From Candidatus Absconditabacteria bacterium (GTDB lineage Bacteria > Patescibacteriota > Gracilibacteria > Absconditabacterales > Absconditicoccaceae), in assembly GCA_028685875.1 (NCBI GenBank), contig JAQUDD010000003.1, positions 1 through 64,000 of the forward strand: a stretch of 64,000 nucleotides of DNA, in the 5' to 3' direction. A program made the position numbers and the translations under genes. The notes under the pieces are model-generated. The model ran no database searches. It was not told the DNA's origin and saw nothing but the letters and a program-made list of their open reading frames with translations. Shown here piece by piece: positions 1 through 9,790 of the stretch (its first letter is position 1; each line of letters starts with the position of its first letter).

Positions 1-2240
1 GCTATGAAATTACTTGGATTGATAAGAGTGCAGTAGTTTGAACCATCAACTATTCTACTACGGGAAATACGAGTGAAGATGTGATAGCAAGCATTAGCTT
101 CAATAAAACAGGAGTGACAATCACGAACAACGGAGGAAGTCCTTCCTATGTGTTTATAGGGAATGGAAGCTTCACGTTTGAGTTCATGGATGCGTATGGA
201 AATACCGGAAGCACAACTGCAACGGTAAATTGGATTGATAAGACAGCAGTAGTTTGAACCATTAACTATTCTACTACGGGAAATACGAATGAAGATGTGA
301 TAGCAAATATCACGTTCAATAAAACAGGGGTAACGATCACGAATAACGGAGGATCAGCAAACTATACCTTTACGGAGAATGGAAGTTTCACATTCGAATT
401 TGAAGATGCCTATGGAAATACGGGAAATACAACAGCAACAGTAACACGAATCGACAAGAGCGCAGTGATTGGAACGATTAGTTATTCAATAACAGGGAAT
501 ACGAATGGAGACGTGACGGCGAACATCGCATTCAATAAAACAGGAGTAACGATTACGAATAACGGAGGAAGTCCTTCCTATGTGTTCACTGAAAATGGAA
601 GCTTCACGTTTGAGTTTATTGATGTGTATGGAAACACCGGAAGCGCAACTGCAACGGTAAGCTGGATTGATAAGAACGCAGTTATTTGAACGATCAACTA
701 CTCAACAACAGGAAATACGAATGAAGATGTGATAGCAAATATCACGTTCAATAAAACAGGGGTAACGATCACGAACAACAGAGGAAGTGCTTTCCATGTG
801 TTCACCGGAAATGGAAGCTTCATGTTTGAGTTTATGGATGCGTATGGAAATACGGGAAGTGAGACCGCAACTGTGACACGAATTGATAAGAGCGCAGTAG
901 TTTGAACAATTAGCTACTCAACAACAGGAAACACGAATGAAGATGTAACAGCAACTATTGCGTTTAATAAGACAGGAGTGATAATCACGAACAACGGAGG
1001 AAGTCCTTCCTATGTGTTTACCGGAAATGGAAGCTTCACGTTTGAATTCATGGATGCGTATGGAAATACTGGAAGCACAACTGCAAGCGTAAGTTGGATC
1101 GATCAAGATCTTCCAAGCGGAACTATTAGCTATACTCCTGATACTCCTACCAATGGAACGGTTGTTGCGGTTTTGAGGACGAATAAACCCATAGTGATCC
1201 CTGATGCCTGGACGAGACTGGATCCAACCACTTATGTGAGACTTTTCGCTGAGAATGAAACGGGAACATTGCTTTTGGAAGATCTCTTAGGAAATCAAGG
1301 AAGTGTAGAGTATGCAGTAACGTGGATTGATCGTAGTCCCGTGATCGGAACTATTACCTATTCAACGACAGAGAAGACTGTTAATTCTGTTATTGCTACC
1401 ATTAGTTTCAATAAATCTGGTGTGATCGTAGATTCTCCTTATGAAGGAGGAGAGCATGGTTCTGGTTGGTTTTATACGTTCACCGGAAACGGAAGCTTTA
1501 CCTTCACCTTCAGGGATGTGTATGGAAATACGGGAAGTGCAACTGCGGTGGTAAGCTGGATTGAGAGTTCTCTCCCGGGAATGGGAGGTGGAGGAGGCTC
1601 AACTCTCACAAAGGAGAGTTGTTCGACTAACTCTTATGATAAGCGTTGTGGAACTCCTCCTTATCTGGGAAATACTTCTTATGATGAAAAGGGTTGATTT
1701 TCTCCTCCTTCTGAAATTGAACCTTTGTTGCAGAAATCGGTATATGCATGGTCCTTTGAACATGGATTAACTACTAGGCCAACTTTGGATCTTGCGAGAT
1801 TTGGTGACAGCTTAACGAGAGCAGAAGCTGCAAAGATTATTAGTGTGTATGCTACGAAATTCTTGGGTAAAGCAATAGATACTACCAAAACTGCCTGTCT
1901 GGGATTCTCAGATCTCTGAGAAGTGGATCTTGAACTTCAAGGATATGTCATTCAAGCTTGTCAACTTGGTTTGATGGGGTACCGAGCAGATGGAATAAGT
2001 GTAAAATCCCATTTTCTCCCTAATGATATGATTACTAGAGCTGAAGTGGGAACGCTATTTTCAAGACTCCTTCGAGGAAATATCTATGCAGGAATTGATG
2101 AATATCGATATCAAAGACATCTTTTGGCACTCAAAAAGAAGTCAATTATGAACCTGATTGATGCTCCACTGTTACCTGAACTGAGAGAGAGTCTTTATCT
2201 GATGCTCTATAGGCGATCACATGCAGACCAAACTCTATAA
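1..2240 (+). CDS. Ig-like repeat surface protein with C-terminal SLH domains (5' end outside window)
   Basis: The frame is open from base 3 to a TAA at 2238-2240 if TGA is read as Gly; at least six TGAs interrupt it under the standard code. Nearly identical 216-bp (72-aa) units start at about 31, 247, 463, 679 and 895, followed by two diverged units to about 1560. Each unit has the pattern TISYSTTG, FNKTGV, then NGSFTFEF and YGNTGSxTAxVxWID, which suggests a bacterial Ig-like beta-sandwich. The last unit carries an extra stretch (DSPYEGGEHGSGW). A glycine-rich linker near 1585 leads to two S-layer-homology-type segments, marked by LTRAEAAKII and ITRAEVGTLFSRLL. The likely role is an S-layer-anchored adhesin or surface fibre. 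The domain order is clear; the ligand is unknown. Near-identical repeats invite copy-number change and assembly collapse. Confidence 0.85.
31..1110 (+). repeat. Tandem 216-bp coding repeat, five near-identical units
   Basis: Units begin at 31, 247, 463, 679 and 895, an exact 216-bp period. All encode the same 72-aa Ig-like module, and nucleotide identity is high. More units probably lie upstream of the window. Confidence 0.9.
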
Positions 2241-2243
2241 CCT

Positions 2244-2276
2244 TAAAAAGGACATCTTGAATGATGTCTTTTTTCT
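2244..2276 (+). terminator. Intrinsic terminator of the surface-protein gene
   Basis: Stem AAAAAGGACATC / GATGTCTTTTTT with a six-base loop and one bulge, followed by a T-rich run, directly after the TAA at 2240. Confidence 0.75.
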
Positions 2277-2339
2277 TTTTTTCTCTTGAAATTATACTCT
2301 ATATGCAAAAAATGTGTTAGCTTTATCTTTTACTCCTTC

Positions 2340-3299
2340 ATGAACATTCGTCCAGAAGCATTCCAGTGGTACTTCTACTTTATTCAAGAGAGGATGGCGA
2401 TTTTTTGGAAGAGATATCATTGAGCATCTGCTCCTTATTCTGAGGATGACATCTTTCAGTCCCATAAATTTACGAATGTATATAGAGTGCTAGATAGGAC
2501 GACGCAAGCCTTACTTAGAAAAGTTATTTATCATCCAGATGCTTCTTCTTTGGATGCTGAGGATTTGCTTTTGAATATCTTACTTTTTAAAATTTTCAAT
2601 CGTGAGGAGACGCGAGATGCTTTGTATCAGCAGTTTTGATTTCTTGGAAGGGAAAGCTTTGATGTAGCTGTTCTTTGCTGATTTCTAACTTCTCTTCAGC
2701 AACAACAAGCGATCTTTAGTTCAGCATATATTATGACAGGAGCCGTCTCTCTCTATCAATGAACTACAAAGCAGGAAACGTGGCTTAGAATGGTAGAAGG
2801 GGAATTTATCAAGCAAAAAAAGCTGAGGGCTCTTGTTCAGGCTCAGTCGCTGGAGGAGCTGTATCAGATTTTTTGTTCTTGTCCTTTGATTGGTGGATTT
2901 TTGGGCTATCAATATGCGATTGATATGAATTATTCTCCCGTAATTACTTTTGATGAAAATGATTTTGTGAAGGCGGGTATTGGAGCAATGAGAGGGATTA
3001 AGAAATGTTTTGTTGATCTGGAGTGAGGAAGTTATGAAGATGCGATTAGGCGGACGCAGGCAAATCTTCCTGAGTTACAGAAAAAATTTTGATGGAATGA
3101 TTTTCAGCCTCTCCCTTGAAGAGCTCCTAGCCTGATAGATTTGCAAAATTGCTTTTGTGAAACGGATAAGTATTTGAGGGTGAAACTTCCAGAGTTATCT
3201 CTGGGTAATGTGAGAATTAAGCAGAAGTTTATAGAGAAAAAGAACAGTTTGGACTTGATCTTCCCGCCAAAGTGGGGGATTGTTATTGATTGACGTTAG
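2340..3299 (+). CDS. Putative DNA base hypermodification protein (HMUDK-helical / thymine pyrophosphorylase type)
   Basis: A 319-aa frame from ATG 2340 to TAG 3297, containing eight TGA (Gly) codons. The N-terminus carries what I recognise as the signature of the phage-linked family that pyrophosphorylates or kinases modified thymines: a WYFYFIQER segment, then HKFTNVYRVLDRTTQ near residue 45, a leucine-rich LLLNILLFKIFN segment near residue 85, and EFIKQKKLR. In phages this family acts on 5-hydroxymethyl-dU in DNA during hypermodification. No hydroxylase or other modification gene is next to it, so its substrate here is unknown. It stands alone between a terminator and an AT-rich gap. Family assignment is from recalled motifs and is fairly but not fully secure. 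Confidence 0.6.
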
Positions 3300-3382
3300 T
3301 ATCTTGAATTCAAGATATATATACTATTTTGTTTGTAAAAAGTTTTATAAAATAGTATTTAATACTTTTTCTAATTTTTTTA

Positions 3383-3410
3383 TTGACTCTTTCCTTTTTT
3401 TGTTTATACA
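3383..3410 (+). promoter_or_regulatory. Promoter upstream of the HIT-family gene
   Basis: TTGACT, 16 bp, TATACA. The predicted transcript starts near 3417, about 37 nt before the ATG at 3454. Confidence 0.6.
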
Positions 3411-3453
3411 TGCCATGTATTAATAAAAAAAATAACAATTTAAAAAAAATAAA

Positions 3454-4215
3454 ATGAAAAGTGAAATTTTAGACACGGGCTTACCATTTGGTCAGGTTAC
3501 AATAAATCCGAAACTTTTATTATCGGAGAAAAATGGTTTTTGGACAGTTTTCAATTTAAAGCAGACTGAGGGTGGATCTGCTTTGATGATTGTCCCTGAG
3601 AAGAAAGTGAAATATTTGTATGAGCTTTCTTATACAGAACGAGCATATCTTATTAATGAATGGAGTGATGCTTTTTGTTCAGTGGTTGGTTATCGTTCTC
3701 ATGGTGTGATGCTATTACATCAAGGAGAAGAAGCTGGACAAAACATTCCCCATCTTCATGCACATGTGTTTGCTGGAGACATTTTGATAAATTTTCCTTT
3801 CCTTTTTTTGGAAGGTGGTGCTGTAGAACATCTTTCGCAAAGATATTTTAGGCACTTCGTACATACTGAGACTGTAGGGGATGAGTCTGTAACTATCCAT
3901 AGGATTGTTCCACGAGGAAAATATATTTATCTTCGTGAAGTTAGGGGTTCGATAGAACTTCAGACAATTATGATGTTCTGGATAGAGCAGTTCATTCTTT
4001 CTTGCAGAGATAAACAAGGAAATCTGTTAATGATTCAGGATGGAGAGATGCCTATTCAGTTCTATGTGATAGAACGGAATGCTCCGCGAAGGGAGAATAA
4101 TCCTCATAGAAAACCTGAATTAAAAACTCGGTCGATCTTGGAGGACGGAGAATTTATTTCTCCGCAAGTGGAGGAAGATATCTCTGAATTGCGACGATTG
4201 GTAAGAGGGAAGTAG
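3454..4215 (+). CDS. HIT-superfamily protein
   Basis: 253 aa, ATG 3454 to TAG 4213, with no internal TGA. The histidine triad PHLHAHVF (H-x-H-x-H-x) lies near residue 105 and is the nucleotide-phosphate-binding motif of HIT hydrolases and transferases. Upstream, TEGGSALMIVPEKKV fits the beta-sheet part of the HIT fold (compare the PGHxLVIPKxH element). The protein is about twice the usual length of a HIT hydrolase. Its C-terminal 110 residues, which include RNAPRRENNPHRKPE, are not recognised and may be a lineage-specific extension. It is monocistronic between its own promoter and terminator. Substrate unknown. Confidence 0.7.
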   Translation: MKSEILDTGLPFGQVTINPKLLLSEKNGFWTVFNLKQTEGGSALMIVPEKKVKYLYELSYTERAYLINEWSDAFCSVVGYRSHGVMLLHQGEEAGQNIPHLHAHVFAGDILINFPFLFLEGGAVEHLSQRYFRHFVHTETVGDESVTIHRIVPRGKYIYLREVRGSIELQTIMMFWIEQFILSCRDKQGNLLMIQDGEMPIQFYVIERNAPRRENNPHRKPELKTRSILEDGEFISPQVEEDISELRRLVRGK

Positions 4216-4237
4216 TATTGAGATTAAAAAAATATAA

Positions 4238-4269
4238 GAGGCGTTGGTATTTTACACAACGCTTTTTAT
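4238..4269 (+). terminator. Intrinsic terminator after the HIT gene
   Basis: GCGTTG (4241-4246) pairs with CAACGC (4257-4262) across a ten-base loop, followed by TTTTTATT. Confidence 0.7.
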
Positions 4270-4349
4270 TGTTAGTCATTTTTTCTTTTCCTTGTAAATT
4301 CTGAGGACTTCTGTACATATAAGTTAGTATTTATTTCTCTTTTGTGACG

Positions 4350-5456
4350 ATGAAAATTGGAATTGTAGGACTTCCTAATGTGGGAAAGTCAACTTTATTT
4401 AACGCTTTAACGAAATCTTATTCAGCTCCTGCTGAGAACTTCCCCTTTACGACGATTGATCCTAATATCGGGATTGTGGAAGTGAAAGACGAGAGAATGG
4501 ATAAGCTCAGCGAGATGTCCAATACCAAAAAGAAAGTCTACGCAACGATCGAATTTGTAGATATTGCAGGATTGGTGAAAGGTGCGAGTAAAGGAGAAGG
4601 ACTTGGGAATAAATTTCTCGCAAATATCAGAGAAACAGATGCGATTGTGCAGGTGCTCAGATATTTTCAGGATCCTGATGTGGTGCATGTGGAAGGGACT
4701 ATTGATCCTCTCAGAGATGTGGAGATTATCAATACTGAGCTGATTTTCGCAGACTTAGAACATCTGGAAAGAGTACTTCCTCAGTTACAAAAGAAGGCAA
4801 AAGTCTGAAATGCAAATAAAGACGATAAGAGATTGGTAGAAATTCTTGAACTCCTTCATCAAACCTTGATGCAGGGGAAGCTTGCGAACGCGATCAAAGA
4901 TCAACTTTCTGCTGAAGATTTGAAACTCATTAAGTCTTACAACTTTCTCACGCTCAAGACCTTTGTCTATGCACTCAATGTTTCTCAGGATGACATCGCA
5001 AATGCAGATGTGATCAAGGCAGAATATGAAGAAAAACTTCAGGCGCAAGTAGCGATTGTGTGCGTGAAGCTTGAGGCAGAAATGATGGAGATGGAGACCG
5101 ACGAGAAGCTAGAATTCCTTGCAGAGATGCTCGGGCTTGAAGTAAAACAAATTCCGACTTTGGATGGGTTAATTGCTTTGGCATTTAAGACGCTTGGATT
5201 GATGTATTATTTTACTACAGGAGAAAAAGAGACGAGAGCTTGGACGATCCCTGTTGGTTCAACTGCACCCCAAGCCGCAGGAGCGATTCATACGGATTTT
5301 GAGAAAGGCTTTATTAAGGCAGAAGTCGTGGGATATGAGCCCTTGCTTGCTGCTGGATCACGGGCAAAAGTCAGGGAAAAAGGACAACTTCGTCTGGAAG
5401 GAAAAAGTTATATTGTGCAGGATGGAGATGTGATGATCTTTAAATTTAATGTCTAA
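4350..5456 (+). CDS. ychF: Ribosome-binding ATPase/GTPase YchF
   Basis: 368 aa, close to the usual 363 for YchF/OLA1. The P-loop GLPNVGKST lies at residues 8-16, followed by the G3 element [19 protein letters not shown]. The coiled-coil arm is followed by a C-terminal TGS domain with the YchF-typical [18 protein letters not shown]. YchF binds ribosomes and hydrolyses ATP. One TGA at 4806 encodes Gly in a linker and would otherwise split the gene. I prefer ATG 4350 over the in-frame GTG at 4344, because [14 protein letters not shown] matches the family N-terminus. Confidence 0.95.
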
Positions 5457-5539
5457 TCTTTTAGGTCAAAGAGTTGCTTCGCATATTTCATAATTAGGAA
5501 ATTTTGTTACAAGAAATTGATAAAAAAATAGATATTGGC

Positions 5540-5567
5540 TTGACATTAGTATTTGGTTCGTTATATC
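5540..5567 (+). promoter_or_regulatory. Promoter upstream of the sigma-4/HARE-HTH gene
   Basis: TTGACA (5540-5545), 16 bp, TATATC (5562-5567). The leader to ATG 5631 would be about 57 nt. Confidence 0.6.
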
Positions 5568-5630
5568 TGTGAGTGGTAGAATATTTGTAATGTTTCAGTG
5601 TTGCACTTTAGTTTGTTACGCCTGTTGCAA

Positions 5631-6719
5631 ATGAATTTCAATGTAAAATTAGATGACAAAAAGCTTAAAGTAGATGTTGAGGGGACTAACCTCAAAGACG
5701 TTTTGATATATTGCAAACCGAAAGAAAGGCTTGTTTTGATGAAGAAATTTGGTCTTGGGGGAGAAAAAGGCATTCCTCTCCAAAGAATTGGACAGCAATA
5801 CAATCTTACTAGAGAAAGAATCAGACAGATCGAGACGCAGGCATTGATGAGATTTAGAAGGCTTATCGTGGGAAATGAGACCTATATGAATGTGCTTTCT
5901 GAGGCGAAGAAAATTTTGGATGCACATGGAGGGCTTTTGGCTGAAGATGTACTAGTTTCAAAACTTATCAATAGAAACCTTTTTAAATTTTCAAAGTCTG
6001 AGCTTAGACTTATTCTGATTTCTGATTTTGATGTTACTTATCTCAAGAGAAATAAATACCTTTATAAAGCTTTCTATATTGAACCCCTTTATGAAGATCT
6101 TTTGACCAAGATGACGCTTTTTGTCAATGATTACTTCGAGAAGAGAAATGGGTCTCAAGATATTTATGAATTTATAGCGGTACTTAAAGATACTTTTCTT
6201 AAAGAATATAAAGAAGTGACCTATCTAAGAAACGATCTCTTCTATATTAACTTCTTTGCAATTGTGAGAGGACTATCAATGTTTGATGGTAAAGTGGGAT
6301 TTGATACGTTTACGGATGTGAATCCAAAAACCATGAAACTCAAGGTGTACTATACTATGAAAAGACTCAATAAACCCATCCATTATCAAGAATTACCTGC
6401 TCATATTATTGGGTGGTTCCCAGAAAAGTCTGTAAAAATTAATACTATTCATAATGAATTAGTAAAAAATAATGATATTTTTGTAAACCTTGGTCTTGGT
6501 CGTTATGGACTCAAAGAATGGGGATATGAAGGAGGATTGGTAAAGGATATCTTGGTAAGGATTTTTGAGAAGAATGATAGACCTATGACTGTAAAAGAAC
6601 TTTGTAAAGAAGTGCTTAAGGAAAAAATGGTAAGTCCTAATACCGTAATGCTCAATCTTCAAAAGTATAAAGATATGTTTGAGAGAATAGACAAGGGTGT
6701 ATATCAGTTGAAAAAGTAA
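5631..6719 (+). CDS. Sigma-70 region 4-like regulator with HARE-HTH domains
   Basis: 362 aa, ATG 5631 to TAA 6717, no internal TGA. Residues 20-75 resemble sigma region 4: PKERLVLMKKFGLG, then the helix-turn-helix YNLTRERIRQIETQALMRFRRL that contacts the -35 element in true sigma factors. There are no sigma regions 1-3. The C-terminal third contains two segments like the HARE-HTH fold of RNA polymerase delta, one around KPIHYQELPAHIIGWF and one around DRPMTVKELCKEVLKEKM ending in IDKGVYQL. The protein is probably an RNA-polymerase-associated or DNA-binding regulator rather than a stand-alone sigma factor. An in-frame GTG at 5598 is an alternative start. Confidence 0.75.
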   Translation: MNFNVKLDDKKLKVDVEGTNLKDVLIYCKPKERLVLMKKFGLGGEKGIPLQRIGQQYNLTRERIRQIETQALMRFRRLIVGNETYMNVLSEAKKILDAHGGLLAEDVLVSKLINRNLFKFSKSELRLILISDFDVTYLKRNKYLYKAFYIEPLYEDLLTKMTLFVNDYFEKRNGSQDIYEFIAVLKDTFLKEYKEVTYLRNDLFYINFFAIVRGLSMFDGKVGFDTFTDVNPKTMKLKVYYTMKRLNKPIHYQELPAHIIGWFPEKSVKINTIHNELVKNNDIFVNLGLGRYGLKEWGYEGGLVKDILVRIFEKNDRPMTVKELCKEVLKEKMVSPNTVMLNLQKYKDMFERIDKGVYQLKK

Positions 6720-6733
6720 TCTCTATTACTAAA

Positions 6734-6763
6734 GAAAGGACTGAGATGATTCAGTTCTTTTTT
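6734..6763 (+). terminator. Intrinsic terminator
   Basis: GAAAGGACTGA pairs with TCAGTTCTTTT across a GATGAT loop and is followed by a T run. It ends the sigma-4 gene just before the deaminase gene. Confidence 0.75.
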
Positions 6764-6784
6764 ATTTCTTTTATCTTCACCTTT

Positions 6785-7324
6785 ATGCAGAAGGCTCGCG
6801 AGGTCATTGGGTGGGATCAGTATTTCATTAATGTTACGAGAGAAGTAGCTACTCGTAGTAAGGATCCTTCTACCCAAGTGGGTTGTGTGATCGTAGATCA
6901 GAAGCATCGTCCTATTTCTTTTGGATATAATGGATTTTTGTCAGCAGGAGATGATAGTTACTTGACCTGGGAGAGACCCATGAAATATTATTTTTCTATC
7001 CATGCAGAGATGAATGCAATTCTTTTTGCAAAAAGGGATTTGGAGGGATGTAAGCTTTATTGTAGTTATGCTTGTTGTGAGAATTGTCTCAAATTTATCA
7101 TTCAGGCTGGAATTAAAGAAGTGGTTTATGATAAACCTTTTCTTAATAGTTATACTTCGGGATCCAATACGTCTATGTCTCATCCAGAGGCTTTTGAGGC
7201 AGCTACCCGTTTAATTCAGTCTGCCGAATCTCTAGGTTTTTCTATGAGAAATATCAATGGTACCTCCTATTTAGAAGAGATGTGGTGAGGAAAAGACAAG
7301 ATACCAGATTTTAGAGAGAAATAA
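6785..7324 (+). CDS. Deoxycytidylate deaminase family protein
   Basis: 179 aa from ATG 6785; TGA 7286 is Gly and the real stop is TAA 7322. It has the zinc-dependent cytidine/dCMP deaminase signature: DPSTQVGCVIVD, the HAE motif in SIHAEMNAILF (His ligand and catalytic Glu), and the CxxC ligands in ACCENCLKFIIQAGI. The proline that usually precedes the first Cys is replaced by Ala-Cys. dCMP deaminase makes dUMP for thymidylate synthesis. An upstream in-frame start at 6746 overlaps the preceding terminator and adds a hydrophobic tail foreign to the family, so 6785 is preferred. Confidence 0.8.
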
Positions 7325-7381
7325 TTAATGAAAGATTGTAATTCTCTTTGGGTTTGTGATGATAAAAAAGTCTGATTTTTT

Positions 7382-7409
7382 TTGCAAGTTTATAAGAAAG
7401 AAATATACT
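7382..7409 (+). promoter_or_regulatory. Promoter of the TrbC-like pilin gene
   Basis: TTGCAA, 16 bp, TATACT. The start of transcription would be near 7416, a leader of about 25 nt to ATG 7441. Confidence 0.7.
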
Positions 7410-7440
7410 TAATTAAGTATTTATTTTCTAATTACTCTTT

Positions 7441-7878
7441 ATGAGGAGCATGCTATCTTTTATTATCTGTGGTGTAGTAGCTTTTGTGTTTTCAGTGAAT
7501 TATAGTTTTGCTCAGGAGACTCTTACTAATTGAGGGACTGTTGAGACCGATTCTTCAAATTGTCTCCTTTGAATTTGATGTACTATGAGTGTGACAGATA
7601 TTCTTTGAGTGAAACAAAATGTTGCGGAAGAGGAAAGGACCTCTGTGCTTACACTTGTGCAAGACTTTATCTTGGCAGCGACGATGTTTATTGGAACAGT
7701 AGTGACGCTTGCCTTTGTTTATGCTGGTATTAGATTTATTATATCTGCTGCTAAAGGTGATTCTGGTGCTCAAGGTGCAGCAAAAAAAGGAATGCTTAAC
7801 GCAGGAATTGGAATGCTTCTGGTAATGGGTGCCTATGTAATTATTAGAGCGATACAATTTTTGGCTGCAGCAGGATAA
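7441..7878 (+). CDS. TrbC/VirB2-like pilin or small membrane protein
   Basis: 145 aa after joining across four TGAs in the N-terminal third. A signal peptide (LSFIICGVVAFVFSVNYSFA) precedes a short Cys-containing stretch. Two hydrophobic helices follow, LVQDFILAATMFIGTVVTLA and AGIGMLLVMGAYVIIRAIQF, separated by the basic turn AAKGDSGAQGAAKKG. This two-helix layout is typical of the TrbC/VirB2 pilins found in many CPR genomes. It has its own promoter and terminator and lies about 18 kb from two similar genes at 25.7-26.8 kb. Likely a subunit of a type IV secretion or DNA-uptake pilus. Confidence 0.65.
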
Positions 7879-7902
7879 TATATTTCAGAGATATTGTGAT
7901 AT

Positions 7903-7926
7903 GAAACTCCTTTGTGGAGTTTTTTC
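7903..7926 (+). terminator. Intrinsic terminator
   Basis: AAACTCC TTTGT GGAGTTT followed by TTTT, 25 nt after the pilin stop. Confidence 0.8.
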
Positions 7927-7987
7927 TTTCTTGAGAAAGTTGAGCATAAGTATATAGTTAACATTGCTTTCTATCTTTTTCTCTCTA

Positions 7988-9676
7988 ATGTTATTACTTG
8001 ATACTTCTCATCTACCAACTGATCCAGGAGTATATCTCTTTAAGGATCAATACGGGACTATTCTTTATATTGGGAAGGCAAAGAATCTCCAAAAAAGAGT
8101 AGCTCAATACTTTGCTCCAGGATCACTTCGAAAACAGGAAATGTTACAAAAGGCTGTTTCTGTTGATTTTCTTGTTGTGGGGACGGAAAGTGAATCACTG
8201 TATCTTGAGAATAATCTTATTAAGAAGCATAAACCTTTTTATAATAATATGTTAAAAGGCTGAAATGGCTATGCCTACATTAAGCTTATGCATCATGATT
8301 TTCCACAGGTTCTCCTGACGAGACACAAAAAAGATGACAGGGCACAGTATATTTGACCAAAACATAATACGAGGGAGCTCAAGAAATTTCTTCAATACCT
8401 TCGTAACATCCTCCAATACAGAACCTGTACCAATACGCAGTTCAATCAAAATAACCTCTGTTCGGACTACTACTTTCATTTATGCAAAGGACGATGCGCT
8501 GGTTGTCCTGATCCTCTTGCTATGGGAACAACACTTTCTCCAGAGGAAATGAAATCAGAATATAAATCTTTGCTCCAGCTTTTTACCTCTTTTTTTAAGG
8601 GAAATACAAAACCTGTAGAAAAAGAATTGAAGAATCAGATTGAACAGGCAGTTGTAGTACAAAATTTTGAACGAGCAGCCAAACTTAGAGATATTTATAT
8701 CCAGATTGAGCAATTTGTGGAGAGACAGCATGTGGAATTACCAAAAAATATTACTGGATATGTCCTTTCTCTCAAAAAGATTGGAGGATGGAATGTTTAT
8801 GTGTTGCTTCATTTCTACGAAGGAAAGCTTATTGATGTTGTTCGTGAAAAAATTGCTCAAGAAGAAGGGGACTTTCATCATATTGTAGCGGGGTTTGAGA
8901 TTGAACTTGGCGAGATGCATATCCAAGAGGTAGATACATATCATTTACTTGCTTTTTCTCAGGGGATGAAATTCCTTGTTGCTGAGGAGGAGGCTCTGGA
9001 GCAACTTCTTCAGGGTTTCTTTGATTCTTATGTTATAGCTGCAAGTTTTGAAGGTGAAACCTTTCATAATGATCTTTTATCTACTTTACAAGAAAGATAC
9101 CAATTTAAGAGGTTCCCTTATCGTATGGAGTGTATTGATGTTTCTCATCTCTCTGGAGGATGGGTGAGTGGAGGACTCACTTGCATGGTTGGTGGGATTT
9201 TAGAAAAGAAAGGGTATCGTAAATATAAAATTCAGGCGGTGAAAGGGGAGAGTGATGACTATGCTTCTTTATTGGAAATTCTCAAAAGAAGGTTTCTTAA
9301 AAGGTCTGATGAAGAATCAGCATTTTTTCCTGACATCTTCATCTTGGATGGAGGGAAAGGACAGTTGTGAATTGTAAAGAAGTTGTATGATGAATCTGAG
9401 CACTTCCAAAAGATTTTTCAGCAAGTACAGTTTGTTTCTTTATGAAAAGGAGAAGCGAGAAAGAAAACGCGTATTGGTTCGCAATCGTTCCGTGGGGAAG
9501 ATCAAAGAGTAGGGGAAAAAATCTATTCTTTTGGCCCAGATTTTAAAATTATTGAAACTCCTTTGGTGTATGATCAGGCGGATAGATTTCTTACTAAATT
9601 ACGTGATGAAGCACACAGATTTTCTAATAGTTATAGAAAACAGCAAATGAAGGGGGATTTTTCTATAAAAAAATAG
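7988..9676 (+). CDS. uvrC: UvrABC excinuclease subunit C, lacking the usual C-terminal HhH domain
   Basis: 562 aa assembled across TGAs at 8261, 8345, 9368 and 9443. The GIY-YIG nuclease is at residues 10-90 (GVYLF, ILYIGKAKNLQKRV). The Cys-rich CKGRCAGCPDP lies near residue 165, and the UVR motif (FERAAKLRDIYIQIEQF) near 230. The RNase H-like second nuclease follows, with CIDVSHLSGG near 385 and FILDGGKGQLG near 460. The frame ends soon after the conserved RDEAHRFSNSYRKQQ. The helix-hairpin-helix pair found at the end of most UvrC proteins is missing. It incises damaged DNA in nucleotide-excision repair. ATG 7988 is preferred over the upstream TTG at 7964. Confidence 0.93.
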
Positions 9677-9731
9677 TACTAGATAAAATATTTATTTGTC
9701 AAATGGAAGTGAGCAGAATTTTGCTCATTTT

Positions 9732-9760
9732 TTGTGTCTTTTGAAGGATCTGGCTATACT
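9732..9760 (+). promoter_or_regulatory. Promoter of the TPR-protein gene
   Basis: TTGTGT, 17 bp, TATACT; leader of about 24 nt to ATG 9791. Confidence 0.6.
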
Positions 9761-9790
9761 TAGAATAGTTTTAGTTTATCTAGATACTTG

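Noticed and set aside
978-1697. Many genes appear broken by in-frame stops, as if they were pseudogenes or frameshifted
   Set aside because: All breaks are TGA only, never TAA or TAG, and the reading frame continues with family-consistent sequence. This is the UGA=Gly code, not decay.
5598-5630. Earlier GTG start for the sigma-4/HARE-HTH gene
   Set aside because: It adds 11 residues not typical of the fold. ATG 5631 gives a normal leader from the promoter at 5540.
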